Shown here: positions 46,845 to 55,337 of the stretch, in pieces
Position numbering within the stretch: the stretch's first letter is position 1
How the letters are laid out: the number at the start of each line of letters is the position of its first letter
From: Mangrovicella endophytica
Lineage (GTDB): Bacteria; Pseudomonadota; Alphaproteobacteria; Rhizobiales; Rhizobiaceae
Direction of reading: 5' to 3'
Length of the DNA: 64,000 bases
Assembly: GCF_002893625.1 (NCBI RefSeq)
Contig: NZ_PKMZ01000003.1
Coordinates: 310,001-374,000, forward strand
The notes under the pieces: generated by a model
The model's input: the letters and a program-made list of their open reading frames with translations, nothing else
Databases searched by the model: none
Told to the model about the DNA's origin: nothing
Made by a program: the position numbers and the translations under genes

Positions 46845-47267
46845 AGCCGCATGACTCCGTTTTCCAGTCCGTTGCTTCTCGGCTTCGACAGCGTCGAAAA
46901 GACGCTGGAGCGGATCGGCAAGGCGGGAGACGGTTATCCGCCCTACAACATCGAGCGCATCAGGCGCTCGGGTCAGGGGCCGGACCTGATCCGTATCACG
47001 CTCGCTGTTGCCGGCTTCCGGCCGGAAGACCTCGAGGTTGTGACGGAGGAAAGCCAACTGATCATCCGAGGCCGCCAGAGCGACGATACGGAGCGCGAGT
47101 TCCTGTATCGCGGCATCGCGGCCCGGCAGTTCCAGAAGTGCTTCCTCCTCGCCGACGGTATGCGGATCGACGGAGCCCAGCTCAAGAACGGCCTCCTGTT
47201 CATTGACCTCGCCAAGCCGGAACCGGAACGCGTGGTTCGAAAAATCGAGATCGCCGTCGTCGATTGA
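46842..47267 (+). CDS. Small heat-shock protein, Hsp20 / alpha-crystallin family
   Basis: The 141-residue chaperone holds unfolding proteins in a refoldable state. It begins MSRMTPFSSPLLLGFD, as rhizobial class A Hsp20 proteins do, and has the alpha-crystallin domain from PPYNIERI to KPEPERVVRKIEI. The ATG at 46842 is preferred because a ROSE-like leader hairpin masks the AGGA ribosome site there; an upstream in-frame start at 46740 would turn that RNA structure into coding sequence. DUF1150 follows after 37 bases, the usual rhizobial pairing. Confidence 0.92.
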   Translation: MSRMTPFSSPLLLGFDSVEKTLERIGKAGDGYPPYNIERIRRSGQGPDLIRITLAVAGFRPEDLEVVTEESQLIIRGRQSDDTEREFLYRGIAARQFQKCFLLADGMRIDGAQLKNGLLFIDLAKPEPERVVRKIEIAVVD

Positions 47268-47304
47268 CGAGTGATCCGCGTTTGCCTCTCAAAGGAGACG
47301 GAAA

Positions 47305-47553
47305 ATGAGTGTCGAGTCCCCCATCAGCACCAGCGACCTCGCTTCTCTCGGCGAAGGCCATCTGGCCTATCTCAGGCGCATGTCGTCGGACGATATCCGC
47401 GCCCGCTTCCCGTCGGCTCAGTCGATCAAGCCGGGGCTGAACCTGTGGGCGCTGTTCGGCGCCGACGGAACGCCATTGGCCGTCTCAGACGATCGCGGCA
47501 GCATTCTTGCCAGCGCGTCGGAGAACGAGCTTCTGACGGTAAGCATCCACTAA
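47305..47553 (+). CDS. DUF1150 family protein
   Basis: The 82-residue protein has the DUF1150 layout: LGEGHLAYLRRMSSDDI, then FPSAQSIKPGLNLWALFGADGTPL, and ENELLTVSIH at the end. It regularly follows hsp20 in the Hyphomicrobiales, so it is probably heat-induced with it. No function is known. AAAGGAG stands before the ATG. Confidence 0.9.
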   Translation: MSVESPISTSDLASLGEGHLAYLRRMSSDDIRARFPSAQSIKPGLNLWALFGADGTPLAVSDDRGSILASASENELLTVSIH

Positions 47554-47609
47554 GACGCAATAGTAAGGTGTCGGTCCGTCTCCTGAAGGGGCGGACCTGC
47601 CTGGAACGA

Positions 47610-48077
47610 TCAGGCTGCGTGCGGCGGCGCCGCGCGGATCAGCTCGTGGATCGTATCGACGTCGTGGGAGCTGCGCAGCTTCGCCACGACGTCGGCATTG
47701 CGCAGGAAGCGGGCCACCTTCGACAGCGCCTTCAGGTGATCGGCGCCCGCGCCCTCCGGCGCGAGCAGCAGGAAGACGAGATCGACCGGCTGATCGTCCA
47801 GCGCATCGAAGTCAACCGGCTTTGCCAGCTTGGCAAAAACCCCGGTCATCCGGTCCAGCCCGGCGAGCTTGCCATGCGGAATGGCGATACCGTTGCCGAC
47901 GCCCGTCGACCCGAGGCGCTCGCGCTGCGCCACCGTCTCGAAGATCTGGCGCTCGCCGATCCCGGTCAGAGTCGCCGCTGCCTCGGACAGTTCCTGTAGC
48001 ACCTGCTTCTTTGAATTGGCCCGCAGCGAGGGGATGATCGCATCCCCGCCGATCAGTGCGTCGAGCTCCACCGTCAT
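47610..48077 (-). CDS. ptsN: PTS EIIA-Ntr regulatory protein
   Basis: The 155-residue regulator is phosphorylated on His68 in GIAIPHGKL. The segment LVFLLLAPEGAGADHLKALSKVARFLR is typical of the EIIA-Ntr/fructose EIIA fold. The ATG at 48077 (MTVELDALI) has GGAAGG upstream and gives a normal length; an ATG at 48101 adds eight residues. In alphaproteobacteria unphosphorylated or phosphorylated PtsN regulates KdpD, transporters and stringent factors. It lies downstream of hpf and rpoN, its usual neighbourhood. Confidence 0.94.
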   Translation of the reverse strand: MTVELDALIGGDAIIPSLRANSKKQVLQELSEAAATLTGIGERQIFETVAQRERLGSTGVGNGIAIPHGKLAGLDRMTGVFAKLAKPVDFDALDDQPVDLVFLLLAPEGAGADHLKALSKVARFLRNADVVAKLRSSHDVDTIHELIRAAPPHAA

Positions 48078-48191
48078 GCTGCTTTCGCCTTCCAACGCCA
48101 TTGCCGCGTTTGGCTGCCATCCTGGCTGCGTTACCCGGGCGACGGAAAGCCGCCCGGATAACGGGATGGAGAACCCGATACTACCTGTGGT

Positions 48192-48764
48192 TCAGGCGCC
48201 TTTGTAGGTGGCGGGGTCAACCCAGCCAAAATTGCCGTCGGGACGGCGGTAGACGATGTTCACCTCGCCACTGCCGGCGTTGCGGAACACCACCACCGGG
48301 CTGTCGCGCCGGTCGAGTTCCATCACTGCGCCAGCGACGGTCATGGTGCCGATCCGCAGCGAGGTCTCCGCGATGATGGCGGGCGCGAAGTTCTCGGGAA
48401 CGTCCTCGTCCTCGTCCGGGATCGCGGCCATGACCGTGTAGGCCACTTCGCGTTGGCTGTTGGCGCCCGCGTGATGGTCCTTGAGGCGACGCTTGTAGCG
48501 CCGCAAGCGCTTCTCGATGCGCTCAGCGGCATCGGCAAAGGAGAGTTCCGGATCATGCGCTTCGCCGGCAGCCTGGAAGATGACGCCGCTGTCGAGATGC
48601 AGCGTGCAGTCCGACGAGTAGCGGTTGCCTTCGCGGGACACGACGACGGTGCCGGAATAGTTGCCGTCGAAATACTTCCCGACCGACTCGGTCACGCGGT
48701 CCTCGATCCGCGAGCGGAACGCGTCGCCCACATCCATATGCTTGCCGGAAACACGCAGATTCAT
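48192..48764 (-). CDS. hpf: Long-form ribosome hibernation-promoting factor
   Basis: The 190-residue protein has an N-terminal S30AE/HPF domain (MNLRVSGKHMDVGDAFRSRI to about 100), a linker with acidic DEDEDVPEN, and a C-terminal dimerisation domain with DSPVVVFRNAGSGEVNIVYRR. It dimerises ribosomes into inactive 100S particles in stationary phase. GAAGGAG lies 7 bases before the ATG at 48764. It is between rpoN and ptsN on the same strand, a conserved arrangement. Confidence 0.95.
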   Translation of the reverse strand: MNLRVSGKHMDVGDAFRSRIEDRVTESVGKYFDGNYSGTVVVSREGNRYSSDCTLHLDSGVIFQAAGEAHDPELSFADAAERIEKRLRRYKRRLKDHHAGANSQREVAYTVMAAIPDEDEDVPENFAPAIIAETSLRIGTMTVAGAVMELDRRDSPVVVFRNAGSGEVNIVYRRPDGNFGWVDPATYKGA

Positions 48765-49032
48765 CAGAAGCTCCTTCGGAGATTTCGTCGCGCCGTGCCC
48801 GGCCTGCAAGCGGCTACAGGTCGGCGTGACCTGCCTTGGAAAGCCGTTCGTTCCGCCGCCCGGCGCGCCGTGATGCCCCTCGTCGCTGAGCTGCATCCTG
48901 CCGCTTTCGGGTGGCGCCTTCTAAAAACGAACATGCCACCTGTCAACGCGACGGACCCGACCTGGGTCCCTCTCATCGGCGATTAATCCGGTTCGTCGGC
49001 AGGCCCAATGGCTGTTTCTTGCCGGTCCAGGA

Positions 49033-50511
49033 TCAGGAGGCGAGGCGTCGGGCGTTCATCTCACGGCGCCGCTGAATAGAGGAGGCGATGCCGAGGGCTT
49101 CGCGATACTTCGCCACCGTACGACGGGCGAGATCGATCCCCTCACGGCGCAGGCGGGCCGCGATGTCGTCGTCGGAGAGGACAGCTCCGACCGTTTCCGT
49201 GTCGATCAGGACGCGGATGCGATGCTTCACGCTCTCGGCGGAATGCGGATCGCCGCCGGCCGTGGACGCGATGGCGACGCTGAAGAAGAACTTCATCTCA
49301 TAGAGGCCGCGCGGCGTCGCGATGGTCTTGTTGGCCGTGACGCGGCTGATCGTCGATTCGTGCATGCCGATGGCGTCGGCAATCGTCATCAGGGTCAGCG
49401 GTTTCAGGCCGGCGATGCCGCTGGCCAGAAAGGCATCCTGCCGCCGGACGATCTCGGAGGCGACTTTCAGGATCGTCTTGGCCCGCTGGTCGAGCGAGCG
49501 CATCAGCCAGCCCGCCGACTGCTGGCATTCGGCGAGATAGCTGCGCTCCTCGGCCGGCATCGGCTGTGCCGCGACCATGGCGACATAGTCGTTGCACAGG
49601 AGAACCCGCGGCAAAGCCTCGGGATTGAGCTCGACTTGCCAGCTGCCGTCCGGCGCCTCCGTAACGATGACGTCCGGGGCCGCCATCTCGGCCGGCCCAT
49701 CCTCGAAGGCATGGCCGGGTTTCGGGTCGAGAAGGCGGATCTCGGACAGGATGTCCAGGAGCCCGGCCTCGTCCTCGCCGGTGAGGCGGCGGAGCGTGGC
49801 GAAATCCCGCCGTGCGAGGAGATCGAGATTGGCGAGGACGGTCGCCATCACCGGATCGAAGCGGCCGCGGCGGCGCAACTGAATGGCGAGGCACTCGGCA
49901 AGATCGCGGGCAAACAGGCCGGCGGGCTCGGCTTCCGCCTGCAGCTTGGCGAGCACCGTTTCGAGACGAGGCGTCGGAACACCAAGAACAGCCGCCGTCT
50001 CAGTCAGATCGAGCCGGACATAGCCGGCCTCATCGAGATGCTCGGCGAGGGCTTCGGCAAGCCGCCGCTCCACCGGATCAGGCAATGCGTCGGCGATCTC
50101 GCGCGCCGCATGCAGCGCCAGCGACGGCTTGCCCTCGCGAAGATCGTCGATGAAGTTGTCGCCGGCCGTACCGCCCTGAACCGTCAGGCCCTGTGGTGGG
50201 CGCTCGCGGAGCGAGGCCGATGGCAGCTCCGGTGCGCGCTCGCCGGTCGCCGCCCGCAGATCGCTCGATGGCGCTTCGATCGCTTCGCCCGGCTGCACGC
50301 TGTCCGGACCGTCGTAGCCGTTCCCTGCCGGCGCTGCGCCGTCGCCGCCCAGTCCTTCGGGGCGCTCCAGCAGCGGATTGCGCTCGATCTCCGCGTCGAT
50401 GAAGCTCTGCAGTTCGACCTGGCTGTACTGCAGGAGGCGGATCGACTGCAGCAGCTGCGGTGTCATCACCAGCGACTGCGTCTGACGCATCTGCAGTTTG
50501 GCAGCCAGCAT
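49033..50511 (-). CDS. rpoN: RNA polymerase sigma-54 factor
   Basis: The 492-residue factor has the Gln/Leu-rich activator region at the N terminus (LQMRQTQSLVMTPQLLQSI), an acidic spacer, the core-binding region, a helix-turn-helix (DAIGMHESTISRVTANK), and the RpoN box ARRTVAKYRE near 462. The ATG at 50511 begins directly at region I; a frame open to 50640 has no family match. It recognises -24/-12 promoters for nitrogen and other genes. It precedes hpf and ptsN, so nitrogen sigma factor and nitrogen PTS are linked. Confidence 0.95.
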   Translation of the reverse strand: MLAAKLQMRQTQSLVMTPQLLQSIRLLQYSQVELQSFIDAEIERNPLLERPEGLGGDGAAPAGNGYDGPDSVQPGEAIEAPSSDLRAATGERAPELPSASLRERPPQGLTVQGGTAGDNFIDDLREGKPSLALHAAREIADALPDPVERRLAEALAEHLDEAGYVRLDLTETAAVLGVPTPRLETVLAKLQAEAEPAGLFARDLAECLAIQLRRRGRFDPVMATVLANLDLLARRDFATLRRLTGEDEAGLLDILSEIRLLDPKPGHAFEDGPAEMAAPDVIVTEAPDGSWQVELNPEALPRVLLCNDYVAMVAAQPMPAEERSYLAECQQSAGWLMRSLDQRAKTILKVASEIVRRQDAFLASGIAGLKPLTLMTIADAIGMHESTISRVTANKTIATPRGLYEMKFFFSVAIASTAGGDPHSAESVKHRIRVLIDTETVGAVLSDDDIAARLRREGIDLARRTVAKYREALGIASSIQRRREMNARRLAS

Positions 50512-50727
50512 GAAGACGCCCCCGGACGCGGTTACCGATAGGGGTCCGGCTGATCTCGCCGCGGCCGCTGAGGCTCCGATCCGCAAGGGTGCAGAGCCTG
50601 GCGGCCCGCCGGAGACACCCGTCGGAGCCGCCTTCATCAAAGCTGGTCCGGAACTTGCTTGTCAATCGCCGCGCAAGCTTTGGCTCCGCCGTCGCTAATG
50701 CGCCTGTGTGTTCCGGTGGATGACGGT

Positions 50728-51543
50728 TCAGAAGGTGAACTGGTCCCCGAGATAGAAGCGCCGGACGTCGACATTGTCGACGATCTCCTGCGGCGTTCCA
50801 TGCGTCAGCACGGCGCCCGCATGCATGATATAGGCGCGGTCGATCAGCCCCAGCGTTTCACGGACATTGTGATCGGTGATGAGGACGCCGATGCCGCGCT
50901 TGGTGAGATGTCGCACTAGGCCCTGGATGTCGGCGACAGCGATCGGGTCGACACCGGCGAAGGGCTCGTCGAGCAGCATGAAGGTCGGCCGCGAGGCGAG
51001 CGCGCGGGCAATCTCGCAGCGCCGCCGTTCGCCGCCGGACAGGGAGGTCGACGGCTGCTTGCGCAGATGGTCGATGTGGAACTCCTCGAGCAGCGCCGTC
51101 AGCTGCCGCTCCCGCTCGCCCCGGTTCGGCTCCACCACCTCGAGCACGGCTCGTATGTTGTCCTCCACGGACAGGCCACGGAAGATCGAAGCCTCCTGCG
51201 GCAGATAGCCAATGCCGAGCCGGGCGCGGCGATACATCGGCACGCCGGTGATGTCGTGCCCATCGAGCATGATCCGCCCGCTGTCGACCGGCACGAGGCC
51301 GGTGATCATGTAGAAGCAGGTGGTCTTGCCGGCGCCGTTCGGCCCCAGCAGGCCGACGGCCTCGCCGCGGCGCAGCGACAGGCCGACATCGGCGACGACG
51401 CGACGGCCGCGGTAGGTCTTGGTGAGGCCGGTCGCCATCAGCGTGCCCGCCGCATCCGCGCTGGCGTCGAGCCCCATCGCGGCCGGAGCCGCGGTTGCGC
51501 CCGTCTCGGCGTCACGCAGGAGCGGAGCGGCGGTGAAGGCCAT
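50728..51543 (-). CDS. lptB: Lipopolysaccharide export ABC transporter ATP-binding protein
   Basis: The 271-residue ATPase drives LptF/G to extract LPS from the inner membrane. Walker A is GPNGAGKTT near 66, the Q-loop is YLPQEASIFRGL, the signature is SLSGGERRR, Walker B is FMLLDEPFAGVDP and the switch His is in ITDHNV. About 35 extra N-terminal residues precede the normal start (MATGLTKTYRG), but AAGGA before the ATG at 51543 supports the long form. It follows lptA by 44 bases and precedes rpoN, as in most proteobacteria. Confidence 0.95.
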   Translation of the reverse strand: MAFTAAPLLRDAETGATAAPAAMGLDASADAAGTLMATGLTKTYRGRRVVADVGLSLRRGEAVGLLGPNGAGKTTCFYMITGLVPVDSGRIMLDGHDITGVPMYRRARLGIGYLPQEASIFRGLSVEDNIRAVLEVVEPNRGERERQLTALLEEFHIDHLRKQPSTSLSGGERRRCEIARALASRPTFMLLDEPFAGVDPIAVADIQGLVRHLTKRGIGVLITDHNVRETLGLIDRAYIMHAGAVLTHGTPQEIVDNVDVRRFYLGDQFTF

Positions 51544-51587
51544 GCATGATTCCTTGTCGCTGATGTCTGAATGCGCCGGCAGACGGG

Positions 51588-52190
51588 TCAGTTGGTCTGT
51601 GGCTGGTCCTGCGGCGTCAGCATCATCTTCACGCGGCCGCTGGAGCGGCTGGCGCCGCCGCAGGAGTCGCTGTTGAGCTGGGCAAGACCGGTATCCATGT
51701 GGATGGTCAGCTTGCAGCCGCTGGCGACGTTCTTGCCCTGCGACAGGACGACATCGCCGGTCATCACCACGATCTGGGTCTTCATGTCGAAATTCGCCTT
51801 GTCGGCGGTCGCGACCTGATCCTGCGACTTGATGTAGACCTTGTCGCTCGCCTCCAGGCGCTCGATCTGGTCCGAGCCGCCCGGCATCGCGCTGGCGGTG
51901 CGCTTCTCGCCCTCCTTGGGTGCCGTCTTGACGTAGTAGACGAGCAGCTTGCCGGTCTTCAGCATCGTCTGGCCCTGCGACACCGAGACATTGCCCTGGA
52001 AGGTCGCGACCGCATTGTTGTCGTCGACGTCGAGCTTGTTCGACTCGATCGAGATCGGCTGGTCGCCGGAGACCTGCAGGCCGCTGAACGACTTGCCGAA
52101 GCCCTGCGCCATGGCGGGCGCGGCAGCGGCGAGGGTGCCGGCGGCGAGGATGGCGAGACCGCAGGTGCGGAGGCGGAGCTGAAGCGTCAT
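51588..52190 (-). CDS. lptA: LPS-assembly periplasmic protein LptA
   Basis: The 200-residue OstA-type beta-jellyroll protein has a signal peptide (LAILAAGTLAAAAPAMAQ) and bridges the periplasm to carry LPS. Characteristic segments are QPISIESNKLDVDDNNAVATFQGNV, split over the beta strands, and MTGDVVLSQGKNVASG. It overlaps lptC by 4 bases (52187-52190), so the two periplasmic partners are translated together. Confidence 0.92.
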   Translation of the reverse strand: MTLQLRLRTCGLAILAAGTLAAAAPAMAQGFGKSFSGLQVSGDQPISIESNKLDVDDNNAVATFQGNVSVSQGQTMLKTGKLLVYYVKTAPKEGEKRTASAMPGGSDQIERLEASDKVYIKSQDQVATADKANFDMKTQIVVMTGDVVLSQGKNVASGCKLTIHMDTGLAQLNSDSCGGASRSSGRVKMMLTPQDQPQTN

Positions 52191-52900
52191 AGGTCGTCGG
52201 CCTTCGGAAGAGTTTGTGCCACGGTGTCGGCGCCGTTCGGCATCAGCGTCATCTTGACACGGTCGCCGAAGGAAATCGTCTTGCCGCTGTCGGCCACCTG
52301 CATGGAGCCGGAGCGGATGGTCTGCGTCTGCGTATCGATGGCGACCGGACCGACGCCTGTCATGGTGCCGGTCTTCATGTCGATGTCGGCCTCCGAGAGC
52401 TTCATCGTCATGCCGCTGGAGGTCTTGACGCTGATGTTACCGAACAGCCGCAGCGTCTCGGCCTTCTGATCATAGGTGCCCTTGGCCGCCTCGATATCAG
52501 CCGTGGTGTCGTCGGCCACCGTGAGATTGGCCCGGATCCCTTCCAGATCAACGACGCCGGCGCCGTTGAGCGACGGGAAGGCCCGGCGTGCGACCATGGA
52601 GTAGGGGCGGCCCTGCTTGTCGTAGCCCGACATGTTGGGGTCTTCCATGACCATGCGGCCATTTTCGACGAAGGTCGAGGCGACTGACACATTCTCGGGC
52701 AGGCTGCGAGCCAGCCAGGTCACGGCGATGCCTCCGGCGACGATGGCCACCGCGACCAGCGGCAGGCCGATCTTCAGGAAGGAAACGAAACGCGAATGCC
52801 GGCGTGCCCGCGCGAATTCCCGCGCCGTCCGCTGATGGACGAAAGGCGCGTCGGCGGCGGTCGCGGTCCTGATGCCCGCATGCGTCTGTATCGGCGTCAC
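52187..52900 (-). CDS. lptC: LPS export membrane-anchored protein LptC
   Basis: The 237-residue bitopic protein has a basic N-terminal tail, one membrane helix (LKIGLPLVAVAIVAGGIAVTWLA), and a periplasmic LptC domain with SGYDKQGRPYSMVARRA and TADIEAAKGTYDQ. It passes LPS from LptBFG to LptA. The start is uncertain because no ATG lies close: the GTG at 52900 is used here, with a TTG at 52909 possible; the frame runs on to 53089. It begins the lptC-lptA-lptB-rpoN run and faces sppA. Confidence 0.87.
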   Translation of the reverse strand: MTPIQTHAGIRTATAADAPFVHQRTAREFARARRHSRFVSFLKIGLPLVAVAIVAGGIAVTWLARSLPENVSVASTFVENGRMVMEDPNMSGYDKQGRPYSMVARRAFPSLNGAGVVDLEGIRANLTVADDTTADIEAAKGTYDQKAETLRLFGNISVKTSSGMTMKLSEADIDMKTGTMTGVGPVAIDTQTQTIRSGSMQVADSGKTISFGDRVKMTLMPNGADTVAQTLPKADDL

Positions 52901-53182
52901 ATCCGTCAAGGCGAGCCCATCTCGTGTTTCGATCCGGTTCGAACCGCAGCTTCCTCCGGCCCACCCGGTGGTGATGCCGCATGCCTGCCTTGCCGCACAA
53001 GGATCGCATCGCGACCGGCGGCGCACAAGCTGTGCGGCCAATATGGGAATTTTGCGTCCGCGCCCAAGCCTACAGTCAATCCGGTGCATAGCCGGCTTTG
53101 GTGAATTCTTCGTAAGTCTTGCCGCATCGTCAGGCTGCCGCTATCGCAGCGTCCATCCGATAGACGCGTTGGAGGCGCTGCC

Positions 53183-54145
53183 ATGGTCCCGACGGCTGCA
53201 GACATGATCGACCGCCGCCGCCTACGCCGCAAGCTTGGCTTCTGGCGTATCGCGGCCGTGCTGGCGCTCGCACTTGCCTTGGTCGCCGCGCTGATGCCGT
53301 TTCGCGCCGGCGGCGGGCGCCTGGGGACCGACCAGATCGCCCGTGTGGCTATCGAGGGGATGATCCTCGAGGACGAGAAGTTGGTCGAGCTTCTGGACGA
53401 CCTGCGCGAGGATCCCGCGGTGCGCGGCGTCATCCTGAAGATCGACTCGCCCGGCGGCACGACGGTCGGCGGCGAGACGCTGTACCACGCGGTGCGCAAG
53501 CTGGCTGCGGCCAAGCCGGTCGCCGCGGAGGTCGGGACGCTCGCCGCCTCTGCCGCCTATCTCGTCGCCGTCGCCACCGACCAGATCGTCGCCAAGCATA
53601 CGTCGATCGTCGGCTCCATCGGCGTCATCTTCCAGTATGTCGATGCCTCCAAGCTGCTCGGCACCGTCGGCGTCGACGTCAAGTCCATCAAGTCGTCGCC
53701 GCTGAAGGCGGAGCCCTCGCCCTTCGCTCCGGCGCCGGAAGAGGCCAAGGCCATGGTTTTACGGGTGGTGATGAACACCTACGAGTGGTTCGTCCGTCTC
53801 GTCTCGGAGCGGCGGCCGCTGAAGCCGGAGGAGGTCCGCACCCTCGCCGACGGTTCGGTCTTCAGCGGCGAGCAGGGACTGGCGAACAAGCTCGTCGACC
53901 GCCTCGGCGGCGAAGACGAGGTCCGGGCCTGGCTGGAGGGAAGCCGCAACGTGCCCAAGGGTCTTGAGATCGTCGATCGTGAGCCCGAGGACGAGGATGA
54001 ATTCTCGCTCTTCGCCGGCAGCCGCGCAGCCCTTTTCGGTCTTTTCGGCCTCGATCCGGAAGCGAAATCCTTGCCCGACGCGCTGAGAAGAGAGGCGGGC
54101 AACCTTGACGGTCTCGTCTCTCTCTGGCAGCCTGCGGCCAATTAA
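53183..54145 (+). CDS. sppA: Signal peptide peptidase SppA (S49 family, short form)
   Basis: The 320-residue membrane-anchored serine protease cleaves leftover signal peptides. It has an N-terminal membrane helix (AAVLALALALVAALMPF), the substrate segment KIDSPGGTTVGGE, catalytic Ser123 in GTLAASAAYLVA, and Lys175 in KSSPLKAEPSPF, the Ser-Lys dyad of this family. GGAGG is a good ribosome site before the ATG. The following gene is ihfB, the conserved rhizobial order. Confidence 0.93.
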   Translation: MVPTAADMIDRRRLRRKLGFWRIAAVLALALALVAALMPFRAGGGRLGTDQIARVAIEGMILEDEKLVELLDDLREDPAVRGVILKIDSPGGTTVGGETLYHAVRKLAAAKPVAAEVGTLAASAAYLVAVATDQIVAKHTSIVGSIGVIFQYVDASKLLGTVGVDVKSIKSSPLKAEPSPFAPAPEEAKAMVLRVVMNTYEWFVRLVSERRPLKPEEVRTLADGSVFSGEQGLANKLVDRLGGEDEVRAWLEGSRNVPKGLEIVDREPEDEDEFSLFAGSRAALFGLFGLDPEAKSLPDALRREAGNLDGLVSLWQPAAN

Positions 54146-54177
54146 GCATCGCGGCGAAGCTGCGGAAATCGCTGAAA

Positions 54178-54194
54178 TAAGCTAGACAAGCTTA
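54178..54194. promoter_or_regulatory. 17-bp palindrome between sppA and ihfB
   Basis: TAAGCT (54178-54183) and AGCTTA (54189-54194) form a perfect inverted repeat around AGACA. It lies 101 bases before the ihfB start and may be an operator; no regulator is recognised. Confidence 0.3.
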
Positions 54195-54294
54195 CGATGA
54201 GGCAAGGAGTGGCGAGGCGTTCCGGCACATGGGCGGGACAGGCGCTGCCGATAGGTGCCGTTAAACTCGCAGTCCGGCCGAAGGAGCACCCGCG

Positions 54295-54579
54295 TTGATC
54301 AAATCAGAACTCGTGCAGGCAATCGCCAGCCGAAATCCGCATCTCTATCAGCGCGACGTGGAAACGATCGTCAACGCGATCTTCGACGAGATCACCGAAG
54401 CGTTATCCGACGGCAACCGGGTCGAGCTGCGCGGTTTTGGCGCCTTCTCCGTCAAGAACCGGCCGCCACGCGCCGGCCGCAACCCGCGCACCGGCGACGC
54501 CGTCGATGTGGATGAGAAGTGGGTGCCCTTCTTCAAGGCGGGCAAGGAACTGCGCGAGCGGTTGAACAGCGACGGCTGA
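54295..54579 (+). CDS. ihfB: Integration host factor beta subunit
   Basis: The 94-residue DNA-bending protein has the HU/IHF fold with the arm motif [20 protein letters not shown] and [17 protein letters not shown]. The start is a TTG at 54295, with AAGGAG 9 bases upstream; no ATG fits the family N terminus ([10 protein letters not shown]). The protein pairs with IhfA encoded elsewhere. It lies between sppA and lapA. Confidence 0.95.
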   Translation: MIKSELVQAIASRNPHLYQRDVETIVNAIFDEITEALSDGNRVELRGFGAFSVKNRPPRAGRNPRTGDAVDVDEKWVPFFKAGKELRERLNSDG

Positions 54580-54705
54580 CGGTCTGCCAGGGCGCCGGCG
54601 CGATCCCGTGATCCGGCACAATTGACGACGGGCGCGGCGGCTCCATAGTAGAGGCTCGGAGCGGGGCGAAGGGTGCCCTGCATCGCTGCCGCAGGATGAC
54701 CGCGC

Positions 54706-55092
54706 ATGATCTCCAAGTTCATCACCTTCGTGATCCTGGTGCCGCTCGCCATCATCATGGTGGTGTTCTGCGTCGCCAACCGCGAGATGGTGAGCGTGTC
54801 ATTCGATCCGATCGGCACGATGCCGCAATTCTCCTTCGCGGCGCCGCTGTTCATCCTCTTGATGGGCGCCGTCATCGTCGGACTCGTCCTCGGCGGCCTC
54901 GGCACCTGGCTGACCCAGTCGCACTATCGCCGCAAGTCCTGGCAGCGCAAATACGAGGTCGAGCGCCTGAAGCGCGAGGCGGAGGAAAGCCGCGAACGGC
55001 TGCGCCGCATGCATGAGGAGCGCGAACATGCGGCCCTCTCCGCGGCAACGGCATTGCCTGCTCCGTCGACGGCTCTGACGTCGGCGCACTGA
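54706..55092 (+). CDS. LapA-domain (DUF1049) inner-membrane protein
   Basis: The 128-residue protein has two membrane helices (about 3-23 and 43-67) separated by a short loop with FDPIGTMPQ, then a charged coiled coil (YRRKSWQRKYEVERLKREAEE). This matches DUF1049/LapA; the E. coli member works with LapB in controlling LPS synthesis. In related rhizobia it lies between ihfB and trpF; here trpF is elsewhere in the window. Confidence 0.88.
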   Translation: MISKFITFVILVPLAIIMVVFCVANREMVSVSFDPIGTMPQFSFAAPLFILLMGAVIVGLVLGGLGTWLTQSHYRRKSWQRKYEVERLKREAEESRERLRRMHEEREHAALSAATALPAPSTALTSAH

Positions 55093-55337
55093 GGATCAGT
55101 CCGCGGCCGATATTGGCGCGCAAGGGAGGGCCGCGGCCGGTCGCCGCCAGGTTTGCGCTTCTCTGCCCGGCAACGACAGGTCACCGTTCCCGTCGCATCG
55201 CCTCTTTGCATCATGCCCATGCCTGCGATGGGGCGGAGCGAGCCGTGCCAGCTGGCCGCAACGGGCGAAGGGTTTCGCATCGGCCGGAAACACTCTAAGA
55301 GCCGGCCGAACATCTCTCAGCAGCGACGGAGACAGCG

